Assembly: GCA_034698045.1 (NCBI GenBank)
Contig: JAQGAU010000437.1
Coordinates: forward strand, 1 to 28,140
Reading direction: 5' to 3'
DNA length: 28,140 bases
Origin: Paramacrobiotus richtersi
Taxonomy: Eukaryota; Tardigrada; Eutardigrada; Parachela; Macrobiotidae
The notes beneath the pieces were generated by a model, which searched no databases, had not been told where the DNA came from, and worked only from the letters and a program-made list of their open reading frames with translations. This document shows positions 21,445 to 28,140 of the stretch, one piece after another (positions within the stretch are counted from its first letter, which is position 1; the number at the start of each line of letters is the position of its first letter). The translations under genes and the position numbers were made by a program.

Positions 21445-21892
21445 CGCGTCACCGGTATCCTCATCCATTACTATACGTCTTATGATTACTTTTGTAACTT
21501 ATTATATTAGCTATTTAATCACTATGTAATACTAAAAAACATTTTCTGGATTTTTATTAGATCTTAAATAAAGAAAATCTCCACGGTTGCAGCGATATAA
21601 AAATCTGGCCACTTTCAAGAATTCCTACGCGCACATTGTGTGCATTTCTTCCACTCGTGAAACAGAAAATGTCTGCAACATTCATCAGAGTCGGGCTCTA
21701 TCGTAAATCAAGCACCATGATAATACAGTATCGCTTTAACAGAAAATACCACAGCCAACATGTCAAACAAGCGCATCAATATAGAAAACAACTTTTCCAT
21801 TTTCACAGCAACGGAAAAGAACGGTAGATTTTTTATACTTACTGAGAAACAAAAACTATCTCCCGTTTCTTGTAGAAATTGCGTTTGTCATC

Positions 21893-21942
21893 GGATCAGA
21901 CCGTGTTGATCATTAATCATCAAAGCAGCCCATACACTACGT
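21893..21942 (-). repeat. tRNA-like A-box/B-box pair, possible SINE head
   Basis: On the minus strand CGTAGTGTATGGGCTGC is followed about 25 bases later by GGTCTGATCC, near the pol III B box. No folded tRNA was found. Confidence 0.4.
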
Positions 21943-22102
21943 TCTTCCTATTCATATGTTGGATACAGACAAATTCGTTCACTTCTACTGCCGTCACATC
22001 ATAGCTTGGTAACAGTACAAGAAAAACTACAATATATAAAAAAATGTATATATCGGTAACAAGGCAAACGATGCCCACCAAATCAAGCCCACAATCCGAT
22101 TT

Positions 22103-22534
22103 TTGATTGGAAGCCCTTCAAAAACAGTGCAAAACCCCACCACCCTTAAAAAAGAAAGGGCGGTCGGAAAAGGATCTCATAACTGGTCATCACAGACGTT
22201 TTCCTTGCCGGAAGCATCAAGACCTAGCGTCAGCGACCTGCCGCCCCGGAGAGCAGGGACCGCACAGATACAGCTCCAGACAAAGCGCCAAGAGCGGGAA
22301 ATACACGAGACTACACTCGGAATGCCGGATCGACTAAACGATGACTCTGTAGTCTGCGTTAGCCATAACAAAATCGAAATTAAAATCTTAAATCACAATA
22401 TTACTTTTACGATAAATTTTTGTTTTCCCTCCATTTTTCTGCCCACATGCGCTTACGGCCTCGATAAGGCGGTGACCTTTCAGGCTACTTTCCAGTTTCT
22501 ATCATGGTCTAAATCAGCTGTTTACAAAAGATAA
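22103..22534 (+). CDS. Open frame of unknown nature, possible exon
   Basis: 143 codons, long for this AT-rich spacer, but only the first 90 are GC-rich and protein-like (S, P, R and Q rich). An overlapping frame at 22107-22337 and the opposite strand (22371-22177) are also open, which points to composition rather than selection. No domain recognised. The start at 22103 is not ATG. Confidence 0.15.
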   Translation: MIGSPSKTVQNPTTLKKERAVGKGSHNWSSQTFSLPEASRPSVSDLPPRRAGTAQIQLQTKRQEREIHETTLGMPDRLNDDSVVCVSHNKIEIKILNHNITFTINFCFPSIFLPTCAYGLDKAVTFQATFQFLSWSKSAVYKR

Positions 22535-23039
22535 AAGTTATGCATTATCTTTTTATCCACGTACAAAAAACAAGCGCGCTGAACAAATCAGCAGAATAAT
22601 ATCACAACAATCTGACAATTGTGTGTACCAATTCAAACAATTTCAGCTGTAATAGTTGTACTGGCCGCATCAGACAACAAAAGCGCACGCATGAGACACT
22701 GCATACGTACTAAAACATTTCAACATTAACTTAAAAGTTTCAAAACATTTGCATTCGCTTTAGAACGCGCCGGCATCGTACTCAAAACACAGGCAGTATA
22801 AACTATAACCATATTATAAAGTTCATCGATCAAACTTTAATTATCCAGAAATCATTTTCATTCAACAATTATATAAAGAATAATTACAACAAAGGAAAAA
22901 TTCCATATTATTTAATAATATTATTTAGAAGCTATTTAATAGGAAGAAACATAATTTTAAATTAATCAACCACACAAAAAAATATTTTATTTTTATTACA
23001 TTATACGCAGAAATTGCCACTGCTCACATTCGTTAATCG

Positions 23040-23097
23040 TTACCATTCAGACGTGATTGCGTATTATAGAAACGTGATAACTGCCTATGCACTACGG
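23040..23097 (-). repeat. tRNA-Val-like sequence, degenerate, possible SINE head
   Basis: On the minus strand CCGTAGTGCATAGGCAGTTATCACG resembles the 5' half of metazoan tRNA-Val, which begins with a closely similar GTAGTGTAGTGGTTATCACG. The 3' half is not recognisable, so it is not a functional tRNA gene. Confidence 0.4.
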
Positions 23098-23804
23098 TTT
23101 TCTGTGATCTGATGGAATAGGCAGGCCAGTTCAGCTTTACACAAACAACTCAAAATTATTTATTTTCACGATGACATATCGCTGGCGCAAACATCTACGC
23201 ATTTTGAAATGATTTCTTGTTCACATGCAAAATGATTGCTCATCCTCGTGCAAAAATAAAACAATTAAAAATATATGTAAAAAACAAATAAAATAGGTTA
23301 AATTTATTACGCAAATTGTAGTCCCAAACTGAGCAAACCGCCAGTGATACAATCAGATCGCGGATCAGCAGTCCCAGTGTACATTTATCACAGTACGAAA
23401 GCCGTCGGTTTACTATCCCGTATTTGGCGTAATTAATATGAACAAAATTAAGGAAATGTATTTTCAAATTAAAAAAAACATATTACATCTTTATCCCCTA
23501 TCATTGCAAATGAAATAAATATAATAAAAGAATAATTTATAAACAAACACATTACTGTAGATACACAACCGGAAGGAAAAACCTCTTGTAGATCGAGTGT
23601 ATTATTGTACAGCTTATGGTTTATTCTGGCAAAATACACAAGACGTATGTAAACTAAATTCCAGCAAATACGATTGAAAATTGAAGAGTACAGAAAAGAT
23701 GGAATATCAGTCACGCAGTGTCAAACGCATTTTTTACCCAACCACGACTGAACAAATTTTGAAGCTCTGATAAATACAAATATCGAAGTAAAGATAAATT
23801 TGAA

Positions 23805-23846
23805 ATACTAGAAAAATACTAGAAAATACTAGAAATGCTAGAAAAA
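23805..23846. repeat. Short tandem repeat of ACTAGAAAAT
   Basis: About four imperfect copies of a 10-11 base unit (ACTAGAAAAT, ACTAGAAATG) in AT-rich spacer. Confidence 0.75.
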
Positions 23847-24129
23847 ATAACAGAATTAAAAAGACTTAAAGAATAGAATTAATGGACTTAATTAATACTA
23901 GAAAATTTCTGATTTCATATACAACCATTCAAATAGTACGATGTGAAGTTAACTAAATTATGAAAAAATTAATCGATGTATTATTAAAAATATCTCGAAA
24001 GTACTCGAGAACAGTGGAAAAGTTTGCAGCAACCTTGTAAGCCACTGCACCACATGATGCGCCACAATAGAGCACACGACAGACCGACAACAATCCGGCG
24101 CAAAACACAGATAAAACAAAACTGCATTA

Positions 24130-24316
24130 TAAAATCCACTGACGTGAGCCTGAGCTGCTGCAACTGCCGATCGGCGCTCTGTTTTTCCTCGAGCACACTG
24201 GAGCAGTCCGTTTGCAGCTGCTGATCCGAATTCTCAACGTGCACATCGCCCTTCGGTGCCCTTTCGAGATGCGGCAAAACGTGTCGTCAAGTTCGCGCAG
24301 CCGCCCTCGTGTCTCT
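24130..24316 (-). pseudogene. Possible coiled-coil exon with an apparent frameshift
   Basis: On the minus strand a GC-richer segment follows an acceptor-like TTTAATCAG. One frame reads RGRLRELDDTFCRISKG, then becomes unlike protein. The next frame continues with HVENSDQQLQTDCSSVLEEK and QLQQLRLT, a heptad-like helix. The switch falls at a TTTT run near 24282. It may be a decayed exon, a sequencing error or coincidence. A donor-like GTCAGT follows. The family is not recognised. Confidence 0.3.
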
Positions 24317-24348
24317 TCTGATTAAACGTTAAATCTCTAGTGAGCGCG

Positions 24349-24409
24349 ATGCATCATCTTCGTCGTTTCCTGTGTTTAGTTTTTTTCGGCGATTTCTTTG
24401 GTCCGACGG
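24349..24409 (+). CDS. Possible signal-peptide exon
   Basis: An ATG opens a basic then hydrophobic stretch (MHHLRRFLCLVFFGDFFGPT) followed directly by a GTAAAA donor at phase 1. It would join in phase to an AG at 25430 inside the open frame at 25413-25760. That acceptor has a weak pyrimidine tract, so the link is speculative. Confidence 0.25.
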
Positions 24410-25412
24410 GTAAAATAAGCTCCCTAAGCAGGTAAACAGAAAAGTTATATTGTACTGTACAGACAAATTTGCAAGCATGAACATCATGCATTAATAAAAG
24501 TTAATAATCCGTAAATACCGACACACTATAGAAGACAACTGAGCTTCCGGAGTAAAAATTTAAAAATTATATAGTAATTATTGTTGATAGTGTTAATGCA
24601 TAAAAATGTACGAATATGATTCAAAGGGTTGTGAAAATGCAGAAAAAAATTTTTTATAACAACCTCGCAGATTTATTTGTAGTGTTTAATAGCTCTAGGA
24701 AGCTATTATATCAAATCATAAAGATGGAGACCAAACTAAGCCGCTACACTACGTGTTTCTACATATGCGGCAATACAAGTTAACGCAGCGTTTCTTAACT
24801 ACTAGAAGTCGGCAGATCTCGGCACAAATGCACCAGAACTGCCACTAGCTTTCCTGCAGTACACGAAAAGTGCATTTCGTTAAAACGAAACAAAAGAAGC
24901 TTGAATATATGCAAAAAGTATGTGGAAACAAATGTGATAGCAAAAAAGAAACAATATTCTAATTTTTAAAATCGAGCTGTAAGTCGGTTTTGTGAACTGT
25001 TGACGAATTTCAAGCAATGATTAACCACGTATTTCCTGTTTTGGAAAAACTTTTCAGAAGAAAAAACGCAGCAGCTACTCGAGCAGATTGAATTATCCTT
25101 CTTATTTTTCATCTTATCCAACAAAACTCATTTTTAATTGGTTTTATCAGTGGAATTTTATTCTTTAATTTATTTGATCTAGTTCACAATTTATTTCATC
25201 AAAGTTTTTGTTAATTATCACACTTTGTTGTTCAACAGTTTTCAAATTATTTTCAAATTCAAATAAACTTTATGGTAAACACTGTGGTAACTTCTGCGGT
25301 CTTACATAGAAAAAAAACAAGACTTTTATTTTCAGTTGCTAAGTATATTGTTTGTCGATCGCACCGGTATTCCTCATTCAGCACCAACACACTCTGACAG
25401 TGTTAAAACTGG

Positions 25413-25760
25413 ATGCAAGGGTCCGGTGGAAGTACAGTCCCTTTAGACTCTTCCTCTCGGTCAGATGCACGCGCTGCTTGCCGACATGACACTCGTTATT
25501 CGGCGCCCGAAAGCCCTCCACAGTATACGGAGAAGTTGGAGATTGTTTGGCTGTTTGAACAGCCGGCGACTAGTGATGCAAAAAGAATTAAGTTCGAATG
25601 GCAGCTTATTCGAGACATTCAACAGCACTGCACCTTAACGATATGGGAAAGAAATCTGAAACTTAAGGTGACAACAGGGGGTCCCGATTTGGGTGGTTCC
25701 CAAAGACAATTTCTTACATCAAATGGCAGATGTGTATGTTACTGCATATGGTACACATGA
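25413..25760 (+). CDS. Hypothetical protein of 115 codons, unrecognised
   Basis: A stop lies two codons before the ATG. The first 85 residues look protein-like: a Ser/Arg-rich leader, then EKLEIVWLFEQPATSDAK and IKFEWQLIRDIQQH, mixed charged and aromatic. The last 30 residues, after a possible donor at AAG|GTGACA (about 25668), look less like protein. It could be a single-exon gene or the second exon of a secreted protein starting at 24349. No family assigned. Confidence 0.35.
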   Translation: MQGSGGSTVPLDSSSRSDARAACRHDTRYSAPESPPQYTEKLEIVWLFEQPATSDAKRIKFEWQLIRDIQQHCTLTIWERNLKLKVTTGGPDLGGSQRQFLTSNGRCVCYCIWYT

Positions 25761-26812
25761 TAGAAAAGGGATTGCTCTACCCTGCAGTGATCAGGTCATT
25801 GTTTACCCGCAGCGCGCGCGCAGCCCACAACAGGTGTGTAAACAAAAAGCAGGTAAATAAGAATAAAAGTCTCAATAAATTCAGCCGTGCATCAAAAGTA
25901 TGATTTGAAAACGCTATGAAATGCATAAAAAGATAAGAAACGTTATTACACAAGCTTTTTGGATTTCGTCGCCAAATGGTCGATACCACGCCGTTACACT
26001 ACGCTCCTCATCGTTGTTTTTTTGCATATACAGACAAACTAGGTGAGCAAATGCGATAGTTACTTGTACGCTCTGGTGATTCCGTTCTCTTGTACATACA
26101 ACAGTGCATCAAACCGCCCTATTAATTCATATAATTCAGTATAATCATAGTGTATGCAAATACGAAACAATTAAATGGCATTGTGTAGGTTCATAACTGT
26201 CATTTAAAAATAAATGCTGTGATACTTTGCGTAGATTTTCTTATAACTGCACAGTACAAACTAGGCATTTTTTTACAAGTTTTCCTTATATCTGTATATT
26301 CTGGAGTATGCTTGCTGACCGATCAAACTAATATTCTCCATTTAGTGCCAGCATTTTTTTACAATGTTCACACATGAAGCACGTCCGGTGGAGACCGGAT
26401 AACTTCATCATATCACTGTATTTTTCCATTGTTACAACTTCATGGTTTGGTTTGCATAGAAAAAAAAGGGTAACACAGTAAATATAAAAAATAGTGAACC
26501 AGTTACAACAGAGAAACTGGACAGTAGTTACTGCAGTACCAAGCCATCATCACAAAGGTCAACGAATATTAAACTATTAAAGAATCCGCATTTTCAGCAA
26601 CATGCATGCACATTCAGAGAAATTCTGCTGGCACACGTTACAGTAAGTAATTTTGCGCCATCAAAAAAAACTGAGACCCAATAACTGATCCAACAAAATA
26701 CAACTGCAGCTGCTTAAGTTGATACAATTGGCCGGCCAAATTTTATTGCCGGTGTATGGTACAGTATTTGCTGGAATTTACATTTACTATGCAATTCTAC
26801 GGATGCATGTGC

Positions 26813-26831
26813 ATAAGCCACTACACTACGG
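26813..26831 (-). repeat. tRNA-like A-box motif
   Basis: On the minus strand CCGTAGTGTAGTGGCTTATG, the closest match in the window to the tRNA-Val 5' arm. No B box follows. Related motifs are at 2645, 13201, 24037, 24738, 25984 and 27968. Confidence 0.35.
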
Positions 26832-27169
26832 TCCTCAACACATGGATAATGCCGTCGGTCCGGTTGACAGACTCTCTGAATAGTTGTGCTGCAGCATACC
26901 CAAAAAAGACGTAAATCTTTATGCTGGAAAAGGATACGATGTATACAACAAGTGTTTTATCATAGCAAAATGCTGCTGTCGACCGAACGACCTGACATTG
27001 TACGTGTGACAATATGAAAGAAGCAAAATCGTAGTATGATGGCATCATGTCTTCGGGTTTCCCTTCAAATTGTTAGTGTTATCATTTAGGAGGGATAAGG
27101 CAGTTGCCTCGATTCATAGCGTTTGATTAGATTCATTAAAATTTTACTAGTGATCGATGCTATCGATAG

Positions 27170-27330
27170 TGTGCCCGGAGCTCGAAATGGTAACCGCCAC
27201 CTAGGCTGGCAATGTCTATGGCCTGTCGCATGTCGCGTCACGCTTTTCGGGGCAGAAATTTTTGAAAACGTTCAGCGCATAAGAATAGCCCGTCGCTTCG
27301 CTCCGGGCAAACAATTGGCCGGCTAATTCC
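27170..27330. other. GC-richer patch of unknown origin
   Basis: It contrasts with its surroundings and includes GCCCGTCGCTTCGCTCCGGGC, an imperfect inverted repeat. It ends in CAATTGGCCGGC, also found at 26728-26739. An open plus-strand frame (27123-27326) crosses it but resembles nothing I know. Confidence 0.35.
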
Positions 27331-28019
27331 TGCGTACAATTCCTATGAGTTTTATACCACAGCGTGATGTAACGTAGTGTATCTGTACTGTATACGAATG
27401 CGTACTTGGTACATACACAATATTACAAGGTACACTACTGAAGCTTAATTTAATACTGTGTTCGGTCGGTTCTTTTCCCCCCCGTGTTTGTAGTTTCCGT
27501 TGACGCATCCGAGAATGTATAATCAGCATAACGGAAGTAAACCTGAAATACTTGCGAACTGTTTCTATTTAAAGCACTACGAAAACTAACGGAACTAACT
27601 GACTACAGTAGCGAAAACGATTCGACACGTTGCCAGTATGACAATTATGAACAAAAGTTAATTTTAAAAATAACGGGATTAAATAATTATATTAACTCAC
27701 GCAGACAAATTTCAATCGAAGTGGTAGTAAGGAAATTATACTCTATGGCACAAAATTAAAAAAACATGATCCCCAGAAATTTTCGAAATAACACGGTTTA
27801 ACACAGCAAGATGAGGTTTAGTTTACGGAATATACAAAAACTGGAAGAGAAAACAACTGATCCCACACAGTATAAAAAGTGTTCGGTGAAATGGTGATCA
27901 AGGTCCTTGTATACAGCATTTGCTTCAGTAGCGTACGTTTTAATGTTCTGCTTGACAGTCACGCGTTCGGAAGCCACTGCACAACGTTGCATGACACAGT
28001 GGTAATGGGGTGTTACTAA

Positions 28020-28112
28020 TCCATGGACACGGATGGATGCCGGATGGATGCTGGACGGATTGTATGGACACGGATGGACGGATACACAATGGACACCGGA
28101 TGGACGCTGAAT
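28020..28112. repeat. GGATGGA-type minisatellite
   Basis: Irregular copies of ATGGACACGGATGGACGGAT with shorter GGATGGATGC versions; it reaches almost to the window edge. Confidence 0.8.
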
Positions 28113-28140
28113 GAGTAAAGCCCGAACCGAAGTGTAGCGA

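Larger units (their letters stand above)
21573..28140. other. Gene-poor AT-rich spacer
   Basis: No confident gene. It holds possible exons at 22103-22534 (plus), about 24130-24316 (minus), 24349-24409 and 25413-25760 (plus), seven tRNA-like motifs about 0.7-1.2 kb apart, short tandem repeats at 23805-23846 and 28020-28112, and a GC-richer patch at 27170-27330. The rest is AT-rich with only chance-length open frames. Confidence 0.5.

Noticed and set aside
21238..21468. A minus-strand 76-codon frame
   Set aside because: It is antisense to the T-rich 3' UTR of the MARCH gene with no protein-like composition.
23040..23097. A functional tRNA-Val gene
   Set aside because: The 5' arm resembles tRNA-Val but no anticodon stem, T arm or acceptor pairing can be formed.
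26821..27048. A minus-strand 75-codon hydrophobic frame
   Set aside because: Its last codons are the tRNA-like repeat motif and the rest is AT-rich; no start context or domain.

Overview
The window is animal nuclear DNA. GC-rich coding exons with canonical GT/AG splice sites sit in AT-rich introns and spacers, and the gene families (Axin, MARCH-type E3 ligase, Ly6/uPAR, fatty-acid-binding protein) are metazoan. Short exons, a compact divergent Axin and dense gene packing in the left 21 kb suggest a small-genome protostome. A tardigrade would fit, but nothing here proves it. There are no prokaryotic operons, CRISPR arrays or rRNA genes.

Layout. (1) 1-6980, minus strand: an Axin-family gene with an Axin-type RGS domain, seven coding exons seen, 3' end cut by the window edge. 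(2) 8042-9230, minus strand: a two-exon secreted Ly6/three-finger-fold protein. (3) 10527-11232, plus strand: a three-exon Ly6 protein divergent to the previous one, with an intron at exactly the same place. (4) 11901-12921, plus strand: a four-exon fatty-acid-binding-protein-family (iLBP) gene with the textbook family intron layout. (5) 13731-18205, minus strand: a complete seven-exon Axin (506 aa) with N-terminal RGS and C-terminal DIX domains. (6) 20392-21081, plus strand: a MARCHF1/8-type membrane RING-CH ubiquitin ligase whose seen ORF is a single exon, head to head with the Axin. (7) 21.1-28.1 kb: a gene-poor AT-rich spacer with possible isolated exons, short repeats and scattered motifs that resemble the 5' half of a tRNA, probably SINE relics.

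How the genes relate. The two Axin genes are in the same orientation about 7 kb apart, share a PPPVPPR motif after the RGS domain and share a roughly 40-bp block upstream of their start codons, so they look like an old tandem duplication. Axin is the scaffold of the beta-catenin destruction complex. MARCHF1/8 ligases act on membrane proteins. The Ly6 and iLBP genes look like unrelated neighbours. I see no clearly new multi-gene system. The most unusual items are the Axin pair, the intronic tandem duplications that carry or abut Axin splice sites, and the polyadenylation signals that overlap the ends of coding sequences.
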